Assembly: GCA_004154925.1 (NCBI GenBank)
Contig: QJNS01000303.1
Span: forward strand, 1-64,000
Direction: 5' to 3'
DNA length: 64,000 nucleotides
DNA from: Monosporascus cannonballus
Taxonomy: Eukaryota; Ascomycota; Sordariomycetes; Xylariales
The notes beneath the pieces are model-generated. The model ran no database searches, had not been told where the DNA came from, and was given only the letters and a program-made list of their open reading frames with translations. Of the stretch, positions 47,369-58,572 are shown one piece after another (the stretch's first letter is position 1; each line of letters starts with the position of its first letter). The position numbers were made by a program, and so were the translations under genes.

Positions 47369-50300
47369 TCATCGGTCGAGGGCCTGATTTTGACACTGTC
47401 GTTGCAAGTCAGCATTGTCTGACGGGATAAGGGGACAAATAATCGTGACTCACCATGTGCCAATAGACACCCTTCAACCTGAGCAGCTCGGCATGTGTGC
47501 CCTTCTCGAGCACCTTTCCTTCTCCCAACACGTAGATGATGTCGGCCTTCTGAATGGTAGCCAGCCGGTGCGCCACGGCGATCGTCGTCCGTCCCTGCGC
47601 GACCCTCTCAAACGCCGCTTGCACGAGCTTCTCGCTCTCCGAGTCCAGAGAACTTGTCGCCTCGTCGAGCAGCAACACGCGCGGGTTCCTGATCAGGGCA
47701 CGCGCGATGGAAACTCTCTGCTTCTGTCCGCCGCTAAGACTCACGCCCTTGCTACCGATATTGGTGTTGTATCCATCGGGAAGCGAGACGATGAAGTCGT
47801 GGATGTTGGCGTCACGGCAGCACTGGTGGAGCTGATCCTCTGTGACCTCGTCTGGGTTGACGCCCAGGAGGATGTTTTCGCGGATGGAACCGGAGAACAG
47901 AGAGGGCTCCTGAGCAACAAGCGAAAGGAGCTTGCGGTATTCATACACGTTGATCTCGTTGATGTCCTTGCCGTTGAACAGGATGTGGCCCTTGTCAACG
48001 TCGTAGAATCGCTCGAGAAGGGACACGATCGACGTCTTGCCGGAGCCCGACGCACCGACGAGCGCAGCGAACTGGCCCTTCTCAATCGTGAGGTTGAGAC
48101 CCTTGAAAATGGATATATCGCGCGTAGGGTACTTGAAGTGTACATCCTCAATCTGGATCTTGATACCGCCTTCTGTGTCGGGAACAGATTCGGAAGCCGA
48201 GGCCTCGTCCTTGTTTCGACTGTCTCGGACATTGAGAATGCGGTTCGCAGCTGCGGAAGCCTGAGCGGCGTTGGGCCCAAAGCTGAGCCACCGGCCGGCA
48301 GATTCCGCGCCTTCCATGACCGCCATGTAGGTTACGATGAAGGGAATGACCCCGTACTCTCGAGTAGAGAGCAGGCGGCCGCCGTACCAGAGAATGAGAG
48401 CCTGGCAAGCCAAGCTGACACTGTCCGAGAAGGCGAAAATGAGCGTGGTCCACCGAGCTTTCTTGTATGCCGACATGACGTGTCCATGCAAGAGTCTGTC
48501 GTATCGCTCGCATATGCTCTCCTCCATCACGAGAGCGGAGACGGTCCGGAACGCGCTGATCGACTCGGCGCCGAACTTGGAACTCTCCGAGAAGACGGCG
48601 TCGTTCATGGCGTTGAACTGTATCTCGTAGCGAACCCGGTAGAAGCCGGCTAGCATGTTGAGCGGAACGGTGACACAGAGGGCGACGAGTGCCAGCTTCC
48701 AGCCGTAGGCGAATGAGATGGCAAGCGCGCCAACGAGGGAGAGGATACCTACCAGTAGCATGCTCATATTTATGCCGAGGAGCTCCTTCAGTGCGCTGGG
48801 ATCGGTCGAGAGACGAGACGTCAGCTGGCCAGTGGCATTATCTTCCTGGTCAAAATAGGCCGTCTTCTGTAGCAGGATGGACTCAAAGTACTCTTGGCGA
48901 TACACAGCCGCGATGAAGTGCTCGACGTTCGTTGACACAGCCATTATGATGAAGTAGGAGACGCCGATGCACGCGGCGAGGACCGCCCACATCTTAGACC
49001 AGTACACTGAATCATCGAGCAGCTGTTGGCCCGTCTCCTGGAAGACGACGATGACGTGGCCGAAGAAGTATGCTTGGAGGGGAGTGGCGGTTGCAGCCCC
49101 GGCGGCGAAGATGATGGCGATAGCATACAGCGGGAAGCGACTCCTTTGCTCATACAACAGCTTTCCGAAGCCGCTGAACAGATTCTTGTCCTTCCACTTT
49201 GCACCCTGCTTAGCGGCGGTGGTTCCCGACTGGGCAGCACTCTTCTCGCGCTCGAGAACATCCTCGAGGTTCTCTTCGTACACAGGGTCCTCCTCTTCCT
49301 TGTCCCCGAAAGAGAGCTTCTGCGCGTGCACCAGGCCGTAATAGGCTCCTTCGGGATTGGCCAAGAGGCTCTCGTGAGTCCCCTGCTCGGCGACCTTTCC
49401 GTGCTGAAGGACAACAATCTCGTCAGCACTCTTGATAGTGGATAGTCTGTGGGCAATGGTGACGGTGGTGCGACCCTTCGAGGCTCTCTCCAGGGCTGCC
49501 TGTACAACTCGTTCGCCGCGGACATCGATAGCCGATGTGGCTTCGTCGAGAATAAGGATCTTGGGCTTGGAGATGATGCTACGCGCAATGGCGAGCCGCT
49601 GCCGCTGGCCACCACTGAGCTTGGTGCCCGAGTCTCCCACTTGGGTGTCATAGCCATCTGGGAGCCGGTCGACGAATTCGTCCGCAAAACTCTCTTTGCA
49701 GGCCTCCTTAACCAGCTCACGCTTCTTCTCGTCGGATTCATTCTCCCACTCGGTGCCAATCAAGCCAGAAGAGACGTTCTTGAAGATGCTGTCGTTGAAG
49801 AGGAAAGGCTCCTGTTGGACCAGTCCGATCTGTGAACGCCACCACTTCATTTCAATCTCTCCAATCTCATGCCCACAAGTTGAAATGCTACCCTTGAGCT
49901 CTACACGAGGTCCCAGATCCTCGGGAGTGGACTGGGAGGTGGCTTCCCCCTCTTCCTCGGCATCGGAACCATTCTTGTCGTCCTTTTTCTTTGCCTTGTT
50001 CTTGTCCTTTTTGATGGTTTTGGCAATGAGGTACTGATTATGGAGAGTGTACCATCCCTCGATGAGCCCAACGATAGTACTCTTGCCAGAGCCACTGGGA
50101 CCGACGATGGCGGTGTTCTTGTTGGCTTGGATGCGAAGATTCAGTCCGTCTAGCACCTTCTTGGAAGGTCGACTAGGATAAGCGAACTGAACATCCTTGA
50201 AGATGATGTCGGAAGTTGAATTCACGTCCGGTTCCTTGAGTGTTCCAATATTTGGTTTCGGTGCATCGATGACGGCGAAGAACTCGGATGCTGCCACCAT

Positions 50301-51525
50301 CGCCTTGGAAACTGCAATCAGCGGAGTCGAGGTGTGCTGCACGGAAGATCTATTACGTTAAGTTAGGAAACCAAAAGAGCTCGGGTTCAATTCCACGGAA
50401 GCAGGCAGTACTTCCTTGAGGGACGCAGTACATACACCATGAGCATGACGCTCATCAGAACGACAATGACGGTGCTTACATTGTCAACCCGGCCCTCGCT
50501 ATACAATTTAGTACCGTACCAGAAAGCCAAGGCAAAGGCTCCATGTATACTAAAAAAGAAAAGGCCGAGTTGGGTTCCCAGAACGGGGCTTAGGCTCTGA
50601 CCAGCTTGCCGGGCTTTCTGAACCCACTCGGTGTAGGTTTTGACGGTCCGGCCTTCGGCTCCGTAAGAGGCGATCATGCGAATGGCACCGAAAGCCTCAG
50701 TCGCGACGGCATTTGCCTTTGTCTCGGCCTTGCTGAGTTTCGCGTAACCCTTGACAGCTAAAGGCAGGAGAATGGAAAATACGACGAGGATGAAGAGGAT
50801 CACCGAGCAGGTGACCAACGCCAAGGACCAGCTATGAATGAAAGCAATGATGATAGCGGCGATTACAGTGGCATTGGCTTCGGTAAAGATACCAAGCTTC
50901 TCGGAGATACCAAGTTGCAGAGTGTTTGATGTTGCCGTGATCGTGGCAGCCGCCGCACCGGATGGCATAGAGTCGAGCACATGGATGGTCTGGCCGAATA
51001 GAGACCGCAGGTAGTGCATCCTGATAGCCGCCGATATGCGAATGCCGATAATGCGAAAGGAGAACTAGGGCTTAGCGTAAGTGATGAGGAGGGCAAACCC
51101 CATGATTTCTTGAACCGTCATACCTTAGCAATATAGTTAAGTCCAAAACGGGCAATAAATAGGGCGAACAGGTACAGGCACAGCTTATTCAAGGTGTCGT
51201 TGAAGTCTTGCTGCATTTGCGCGTTGGGCGCCGCGTAGTCATTGAAGCTGCCGACAAGCCTGCCGAAGATAACGATCATAAGAGGCATGGTGACACCGGT
51301 TCCCGCACTAGCGATGGCAGCGGCTATCAACAGGACAATGTCCCATTTTTTGGCATAGCTGAAGACGCGGATATAGTCTTTGAAGCTTGGTTCTCTCCCG
51401 GGGGCCGCATTTGTTGCCTCCTGAGGATTCTTTAGAGTCGTATCGGAAGCCGTCTGGGCCTTCTCGGCGTTGACGGTGGACTCATGGGCGACTCCGCCAC
51501 CCCTCTCTGCCTTGTCGTTCTCCAT
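47369..51525 (-). CDS. ABCB-type multidrug transporter (full-size, Pmd1-like)
   Basis: Four exons: 51525-51124, 51064-50432, 50336-47454 and 47395-47369, all joined in phase 0, give 1314 residues. The order is TMD1-NBD1-TMD2-NBD2. NBD1 has Walker A 'GPSGSGKS' (about 424-431), a Q-loop 'LVQQEP', signature 'LSGGQ', Walker B 'ILILDEATSAID' and the H-loop 'IAHRLST'. NBD2 has 'GASGSGKT', 'LVAQEP', 'LSGGQ', 'VLLLDEATSSLD' and 'VAHRLAT'. All ATPase residues are present, so the pump looks active. NBD1 carries a charged Lys/Asp/Glu-rich insert of about 50 residues between Walker A and the Q-loop. The family exports hydrophobic drugs, toxins or peptides across the plasma membrane. The last exon adds only 'CQNQALDR', the usual fungal ending. 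The exon 2-3 join is the least certain; it may drop a few residues of TM6. The promoter lies within 0.5 kb of RIP-degraded DNA. Confidence 0.92.
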
Positions 51526-51845
51526 TTTGAACGGCTTCAGCAGGGTCGATTGAAAGAATTCTCGAGACAGGTACTGCGGATGTGTAACATGCCACTCAAG
51601 GTCGTTGCGCGAGTATCAGAAACGGAATCAGAGAGCGCAAGCAAAGGAAAAAGCTGGACGAGGGAGCAAGTTCCAACTCTGAGGCGCGAAAAAAACAGAG
51701 CGAAGGAAGTCGCCCTATGGCAGAGGATGAAAGAGCAATATAAACGCTCCGTGTTGTGTTACGCGCGCCAAGTTCAAACGCTGCTGCCTGTCCCGTACGT
51801 GCAGATTTCGCCGGGGCCCCCGTCATCTAGGGCGAGGGAATACCC

Positions 51846-51995
51846 ACCCATGCACTTTTACCCACGGACCCGTGGGGTCCCGTGGGTAACGCGGAATTCC
51901 CACGGGTCACCCATAGGAATTCTATATTACCTATCGGGTACCTGTGGGAGTTTTTCCAAGTACAAAAATATCTACGAGTTACCTATAGGAGTTTT
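51846..51995. repeat. Cluster of inverted and variant ACCC/GGGT repeats at the edge of AT-rich DNA
   Basis: A near-perfect hairpin has arms at 51858-51870 (TTACCCACGGACC) and 51876-51889 (GGTCCCGTGGGTAA). It is followed by several looser copies of the same theme: CCCACGGGTCACCC, ACCTATCGGGTACC, TGTGGGAG and GTTACCTATAGGAG. The later copies look like the first ones after G-to-A and C-to-T change. It marks the transition from balanced DNA to the AT-rich block. It could be the end of a repeat element, but a partner end was not found. Confidence 0.55.
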
Positions 51996-52270
51996 AACAT
52001 TCGTACAAAATATTTAATTTAGTTCAAAATTTAAAGTGTATATTAAACAAATTAAATATTATTACTGAAATAATTTAAATTAATCCTTTTATTAATATTA
52101 TAATTAAACAATATTAAGTAACGTATTATTAGTAAAATAATTTAAAATAATTACGCCGTTATATTTATATAATAAATACTGAACATTTATTTACGTTAAG
52201 ACTAGTAAGTTAACGTTATAAGAATATTTAAATCTGCTTTATCTTTATTTTTTTTGTTTAGAGGTTTTAT

Positions 52271-52915
52271 CTAAGCCAAATTTAATACCTGCGATGTTAA
52301 AAACGGCAAAAAGGTATTCAATACGAGTGCAGTTAAAAATATTAGTTTTTTCGTAAAAAATTTATTTGGCAAATTTTTAAATATAACGAATAATTTTTCG
52401 AATAATTTGTAAACTTGCTTATCCGACCAATTATTATTATTTTCGTATAAAAACATCCAGTTACGTTTAAAGGCGGTTTTGTCGTATATTTTTTAATTTA
52501 CAACTTCGTATAATATATTAAATACGGGCGGTGGGTTATTTCGTAATAAGCGTACGTTTAACGTTATAGTAGGCAGAACGATACCTCGGTACGCTATAGA
52601 GAAATACCGAATAAACGATTTTTTTGTTTAAAACGTAGTAATTAATAAAACTGATAGTTTTAGATAGAAAAGCGTCAAAGAATTTATCATATACCCGGTA
52701 CGTATTAATACGGGTTTTAGGAAAGTTAAATTATTTCATAATTATTTTATTAGCGAAAAAATTTACTGATTTATTACGTTAGGCTTAAGTACAGTTAATC
52801 GCAGTAATTTTTGCTTTTAGTGTACGATTTGACCTAATCTGACGCTGCAAAAACTAGTAATAAGGTCGGTTTTTTTTGCTGTATAGCTAAGTGCGGGAAT
52901 TTTTTTTTTATTTTG
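52271..52915 (-). pseudogene. Protein-like trace of an unidentified repeat, minus strand
   Basis: Reading the minus strand gives stretches that look more protein-like than their surroundings: 'KKKIPALSYTAKKTDLITSF' and following residues at about 52815-52915, and a 61-codon frame at 52271-52456 beginning 'MFLYENNNNWSDKQVYKLFEKL'. They are separated by stops and frame changes. They probably belong to the repeat into which the gypsy element inserted. I do not recognise the protein family. Confidence 0.35.
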
Positions 52916-52996
52916 GGATATTACGGAAACCGTATCGGCCAAAATAATACAAAAGCCGGAATTCGTTAAAAGTAAAAAGTATTTAAGAAAAAGGTT

Positions 52997-53001
52997 AAAG
53001 A
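52997..53001. repeat. Target-site duplication, left copy (AAAGA)
   Basis: The five bases AAAGA directly precede the left LTR and are identical to those directly after the right LTR (58568-58572), as expected from integrase-mediated insertion. Confidence 0.88.
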
Positions 53002-53191
53002 TGTTACAGGCTAGAGCCTATAGGGCAGCTCGGGCTTACGGAGCGAGCTCCTTAGCCCGAGCTCACCCATATGTATATAAGAAGCAGCCACCTCGCTAGT
53101 GGCTAGCTATTTCTCCCCTTCCCTCCTTACCTTAAATATAAACTTTTATTGGGCCGTACTTCCGTTTAACTTACGTATTATGCCTGTTATA
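53002..53191 (+). repeat. Left (5') LTR of chromovirus
   Basis: This 190 bp sequence starts TGTTACAGGC and ends TGCCTGTTATA; it aligns along its whole length with the right LTR. Nearly all differences between the two are transitions (C/T or G/A), with small indels near 53072 and 53112. A TATATAAG box lies at about 53073-53080, a plausible promoter. The left copy's 3' third is the more heavily T-converted of the two. Confidence 0.92.
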
Positions 53192-55814
53192 TATTTAAGG
53201 TTATAATTTATTATAGTTACCAAAAAATTAAGTAAAAGCAAAACGTTTTTTAAAAATACTTTAATTATAGATAATAAATTAAAAAAAGTTTTATAACGAA
53301 ATAATTATAAAATAATATAACTGACGAAACCATAAACAAATTTACGGTATTAATTTCGTCCGGAATTATTAAGAAAAATTTATAATACTAGTTATTTATA
53401 AATATATTTTAAAAATTTAACATATAATAAGAAAAATTTGCCAAATTAGTCCTTAACCGTAATAAAACGATAAATAATTTATTTAACCGGATAACGGAGA
53501 TAAAAAAAATACCTTTTTACGAAAACGAAAAAAAAGAGCCTTTATAAAATAGGACCCGCTTCGCTAAAAATTTACGGTAGGCCTACCGCTTAATAACGCG
53601 TTCGTAAAAGCGAATCATAAATTTATAAAATAACTTTCGTAAAACGGGAAATAAAAAATGTTCCGTTTATTTTTTGCCATATTCCGTATAAAAATAAAAA
53701 AAACCGGTTTATTTCCGGCTTTTTTATAATAATTTACTTAAGTATTATAATATTTATACTTACCGAAAAATAATTATAATTTAATTATTAATTTAAAATA
53801 AGAAAATTACGAAAAAGTTTTAACGTCGATAATTTTTTTATATAAAAAATTAATTCGAAAATAAATAAACGGTATAATCCGTTAAAAAATAATTATAATG
53901 CATAAAATAAAGTAATAATTAACGGTTTTAAAATTATTTATTAAATTTTAAACTTAAATTGGCCAAATATAAAGATTTAACGTAACCTTTAATAATTAAA
54001 GTAAGTTTCTTAAATATTGGTATTAATACGTAATTCCGTAATACGTTAATTACGAAAAATATGCTTTACGATAATTATAATTATTAAGTACGTAAAGTAA
54101 AAAAATAATTAATTATTTAAAAGTTTTACCCGATTATTATATAAGTAAAAAAACGACGACCTGGTATTCCGGTAAAAAAAACGAAACGGTTAATTAATAA
54201 TAATATGTCGGCCAAATTAATAAATCAGCTTAAATAATAAACGTTTAAAGGGATATACTTATAATAGATATCGCGTAATTGATTACGTTAATTTTTAAAT
54301 TTATAAACTAATATCGAAATAATTAAAGAAACCGATTTGGAGGTAATTCGGAATAAGGTTCGGATAACCGGCCTTATACGAAATAATTTTTTAATAATAA
54401 GATAAAAGTTCGGAAACGGAAAAAGCAATATTTCCGTTATGCCGTTACGAATTATTTAAATTAAGAATACCTTAAATCTAAATTTGTAAAGCGGCTTTAT
54501 CTGGCTGGGACGAAAGTTACGATAATAAGTTTACGGGATACTGTTAATAGGAATAACGATTCGGATAACGAAAATTAAAAAAAATAACTTTTGTTAAAAA
54601 TTATTAGAAAAAAAGGGACGTAATAAAGAAAGTTATAAAAAATTAATAATAAATTAAATAATATTTTTATATTGGACGTTTTAATTAATAATATTATATA
54701 TATAAATATCTTAATCGATAATAAATATATTTATTATTTTACGTTTAATTAATAATTAATTTACCGTTTAAAGTTATAATTTATATTTATTATATTTTAT
54801 TAATTAAAGTTAGCAAAAAATAATAAATATAAAATAATTATAATCCGAAATATTATTTACTTTAATATAAATTTAAACGGCCGCTTACAACGAATTTAAG
54901 GGTACGTAATTAAAATTTTATTGTATCTTTTTATTCTAGGAAAATCCTGAAAAAAAATATAATAATATCGTATACGAAACGAAATAACGGTTTATCCGCT
55001 TTACGGACGATATTACGGCGCCTATATTATACAAAAAAAGATAACTTAATAAAAAATCTAAAAACCGCCTAAAAAAGCGGTTATAAAAATATAAAAAAGC
55101 TTGTTTAATAACGGTTATAACTTTCGCGGCGATAATACGGTAAAACAGCTATAAAAAACGGAATATAATTATTTGTAACTTTTATAGAAAATATTAATAA
55201 GGTTTTAAAAGTAAAGCCGTAATTAACTTTTAAAGATATAACGGAACATTTTTTTAAAGAAATACGGAAATTTCGAAACCTTTTTACAAACGACGAAAAT
55301 TTGTCGTTATTATCTTATCGTAATAATAACGATATAACGATAAACCTGGAAACTGATATTTCGGGTTAAAAAAATAATTTTATAAGGACCCCTATATAAG
55401 ATATTAAGAAAAAAATTATTAATTTTACGTAAAATATTTATAAATTTATTCGATAAAAATTAAATTTAAGCTAATAATTCGCTTATAAACATCCCGGTAT
55501 TATTCGTAAAAAAACTTAATAAAAATTTACGGTTTTACGTAAATTATAAAAAGTTAAATAAGATTACGAAATAAAACCGTTACCTTTTTTTGTTAATAAA
55601 AAATATTATAAGCCTTATTATAAACCCGGTAATTTACGAAATTTAATATTCGAACGGCTTTTTACCGGTTATATATCCGTTAAGAAAATAAATAGAAAAT
55701 TGTATTCCGTATACGTTTCGAGTTTTTCGAATATTTAATATACTTATTTAGCCTTAGCGGTATATTGGCTACCTTTTAACGTTATATTAATATTACGTTA
55801 GAATATTATTTTAA

Positions 55815-56345
55815 TACTTTTTGTTCCATATATATAAATAATATATCAATTTATTCGTCCGGTTTTCGAACCGATTATATGGTCAAAGTTAAGCTGGTAC
55901 TTTGCTATTTAACAGAAATAAAATTAAAGTTAAACCCGGATAAATACGAATTCGTAATTTAGGAAACGAAATATCTAAGGTTTATTATTAAAGCAAAAAT
56001 AGGCTTAAAAGTTAATCCCAAAAAAGTAACCGTTATTTGGAAATAAAAGGCGTTTATTAACGTAAAAAAGGTTAAAAACTTTATTGGGTTCGTTAATTTT
56101 TACCGAACCTTTATAAAAAATTTTAACGGGGTAACGGTTTTTTTTTACGATTAATTCGGAAAAAGATCCCTTTTTATTAAAAAAACGAAAAATAATAAGT
56201 TTTCGATCGATTTAAAAAGCTTTTTATTATAATATTTATCCTTACGTATTAAAACCCCGAAAAAAAATAATAAATATAAATTGTTCCGGCTGGGCAGTTA
56301 AAAAGTACCTATTTTAATTCGATTTATTAAGGCGCTTATTATTAA
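55815..56345 (+). pseudogene. Reverse transcriptase / RNase H remnant of the chromovirus
   Basis: One frame reads the RT palm and thumb with few stops: the catalytic box 'CSIYINNISIYS' (Asn-Asn at 55837-55842, where the family has Asp-Asp), then 'KLKLNPDKYEFVI', a stop, 'ETKYLRFIIKAKIGLKVNPKKVTVIWK', a stop, 'VKKVKNFIGFVNFYRTFIKNF', the Ty3/gypsy RT-connection signature. RNase H text follows with further stops. Both active-site changes are GAT/GAC to AAT, the G-to-A form of RIP. Confidence 0.9.
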
Positions 56346-57169
56346 TTACGTACTTTTTAAGAAAATTGTTATCAGCTAAATATAATTACGAAATATATAA
56401 TAAAAAGTTATTAATTATTATTAAAACATTAATAAAATAAAAAAGGGAATTTTAAAGGTTAATTAATTTTTTTACGATTTTGATAAATTACGTAAATCTT
56501 TAATATTTTATTAATATTCGCAAATTTATTAAAAAATAAACTTAATAAGCTAGTTTTTTATCCGCTTTTAATTTCGTATTTAAATATTATCTTAATAAAT
56601 TAATAAACCGACCCGATATTATATTTCGTAAGTTATAAAATATATTTTATAATAAAAAAAATATTTAGCTTAAAAGGTAAATAACCCGGTTAATTAAGGG
56701 AAAATAATTATTTAATAAATTAATACGGATTTAAAAAATCCTAATAACCGTAATTTACCTAAAGCAAAATAATAACGAATAACTGGTTATACCTCTTAGC
56801 AAAAAAGTATTTTTCGAAAAAAACCTTTAAAAAATATAAAATTGAAAAGTTATTAAAAATAAAACTTTAAATATGGCATACGCCGCCGTAGCCCAAAAGT
56901 TACGTAATTTTCCCTTAGCTATAAATACGGTAAAAGTTTTTATAACGGAATATTTTTTCGACCTTAAGGGTTTTTTATAATTTAAAAAACGCATTTGGGT
57001 TTTTGCTTAAAAGTCGTTCCGGACGTTATTAATTTAATAGGTATATGATTTTTATATTACCGGCTACCCAGAAAAAAATGTTACGTTAATAATATTAATC
57101 CGTAATTATTATTAACCGGGATAAATTCGGGATATACGTTACTTTTGCCGTAACTATAACGTATATAAC

Positions 57170-57480
57170 AGGTCGTATATATAAAAAAACGAAAAAAAAA
57201 TTATTACGGCCCTTACCTATTCCAGACCGATTTTATTTAAATTTTTCGATAAACTTTATAATTAACCTACCGACAAAACAAAAAAAACCCCCGTTTTTTT
57301 ATAGTATTTTATGATCGTTTAGCAAAAACGGTTATCTTAAAGCCGATATCTAATATAAATACGAAAACGTACGTTTAACGCTTTATTACCTATTATTAAA
57401 AATATTATAGTTTCTCTAAAAAATTAATATCCGATAAAAGAAATAATTAAATAAGTAAATTTTGGATTAATTTATATAAC
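57170..57480 (+). pseudogene. Integrase core remnant of the chromovirus
   Basis: Readable blocks are 'GPYLFQTDFI', 'FFIVFYDRLAKTVILKPIS' (the family's 'VVDRFTK' strand) and 'KKLISDKRNN', a stop, then 'ISKFW' (the family's 'SDRGSQF-SKFW', which carries the second catalytic Asp). They are in the expected order downstream of RT and are broken by several stops. Confidence 0.82.
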
Positions 57481-58119
57481 CTAATAAATATATAATAATA
57501 ACTTAATATATCCCTAAATAAATAAAATTACGAAAAAAATTAATTAAAAGATTTTCGCGTATTTTTGATATTTTATAAATTATGCATAATATAACTAAGT
57601 TAAGCTTTTATTAACAGCATAATTAATCTTTAACGGCAGAAATTTTTCGTTGAAAATAAGCTTTTTTTTTAATTTATAGGTACGATATAAAACTTATTAA
57701 CAAAATACTGATAACCTTTTAATTAATTTCCGAAATAAAAAAATTATTAATTTTATTAAAAGGTTACGAAAAAATACTGAATTCGTATAAGTTATTATAA
57801 CGTTAATTTATATGTAAATAAAGCAATTAATTAACGTTTTTAAAAAATAGATATTATATTTTGAAATAAAAAATTTAATATAATTATATTTAAAAAACAT
57901 AATTATTCCGTAATTATTTAAAACATTATTTGAAATATATATTAAATATAAAGTTATTATAATTACGTTATATAATATCGTAAAATTAAACGTATTATTA
58001 AGAATATATTTGAAATTCGACGTAAACCTTTTAAAATTAATAATAAAAAATCTATTATTTAATTAAATCCTAAATAATAACTAACCGTTACCGATATTAT
58101 TAGAAAAAAAGAAAAAAAA

Positions 58120-58330
58120 TATGTAATAAAACGCATATTAAGGGCCGAAAATAAGTACGTAAACTGCGGTCGCCGAAAAAAACTATTCGTAAAATAGGCA
58201 GGCTATGCCAAACCGGTATAGGAATTATGTAATAATTTCGAAAAGTTATTCGGAAACGAAAACGGGGTCGGCGAAAACGTAAAGGTACGAACAGGAATAA
58301 GAAAAAAATATATAAGCAAAGCCGCCGCCG
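58120..58330 (+). pseudogene. Integrase C-terminal chromodomain remnant
   Basis: The frame reads 'KRILRAENKYVNCGRRKKLFVK', a stop, 'AGYAKPV', a stop, 'ELCNNFEKLFG', matching a chromodomain with the lost Trp residues turned into stops (TGG to TAG/TAA by G-to-A change). A basic tail and a 'RYSLRARKG' end follow, just before the polypurine tract. Chromodomains of this class read histone H3K9 methylation and guide integration to heterochromatin. Confidence 0.75.
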
Positions 58331-58354
58331 CCTCGCCGCAGCCTCGTTATTCCC

Positions 58355-58375
58355 TAAGGGCGAGGAAAGGGGTGA
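58355..58375 (+). other. Polypurine tract of the chromovirus
   Basis: The purine-rich stretch AAGGGCGAGGAAAGGGGTGA directly before the right LTR is the expected primer site for plus-strand DNA synthesis. It is notably less mutated than the interior of the element. Confidence 0.8.
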
Positions 58376-58567
58376 TGTTACAGGCTAAAGCTTATAGGAC
58401 AGCTCGGGCTTACGGAACGAGCTCCTTAGCCCGAGTTCACCCATATATGTATATAGGGAGCAGCCACCTTATTAGTGGCTAGCTGTTTTTCCCTTTCCCT
58501 CCTTACCTTAAATATAAACCTTTGTTGGGCCGTGCCTCCGTTCAACCTACGCATTATGCCCGTCACA
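58376..58567 (+). repeat. Right (3') LTR of chromovirus
   Basis: 192 bp starting TGTTACAGGC and ending CCCGTCACA. Its 3' part keeps C where the left LTR has T, while several bases in its 5' part are converted where the left LTR is not, so both copies were hit separately by transitions. Confidence 0.92.
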
Positions 58568-58572
58568 AAAGA
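58568..58572. repeat. Target-site duplication, right copy (AAAGA)
   Basis: Identical to 52997-53001 and placed immediately after the last base of the right LTR. Confidence 0.88.

Larger units (their letters stand above)
53002..58567 (+). mobile_element. Full-length Ty3/gypsy chromovirus, RIP-inactivated
   Basis: The element is 5566 bp, bounded by two LTRs of about 190 bp and flanked by the 5-bp duplication AAAGA. The order on the + strand is LTR, an AT-rich gag-like segment without readable motif, RT/RNase H, integrase, chromodomain, polypurine tract, LTR. This is the layout of a Ty3/gypsy element with an integrase C-terminal chromodomain (chromovirus), which targets heterochromatin. All domains are interrupted by stops, and the RT active-site pair reads Asn-Asn instead of Asp-Asp, so it cannot move by itself. 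No primer-binding site is clear after the left LTR; the bases there look mutated. The uniform mutation pattern implies it was duplicated, then inactivated by RIP. Confidence 0.92.

Noticed and set aside
47415..48653. Long open frame (412 codons) on the + strand opposite the ABC transporter
   Set aside because: It is the antisense shadow of NBD2 and TMD2; GC-rich coding DNA often leaves the opposite strand open. Its translation shows no domain.
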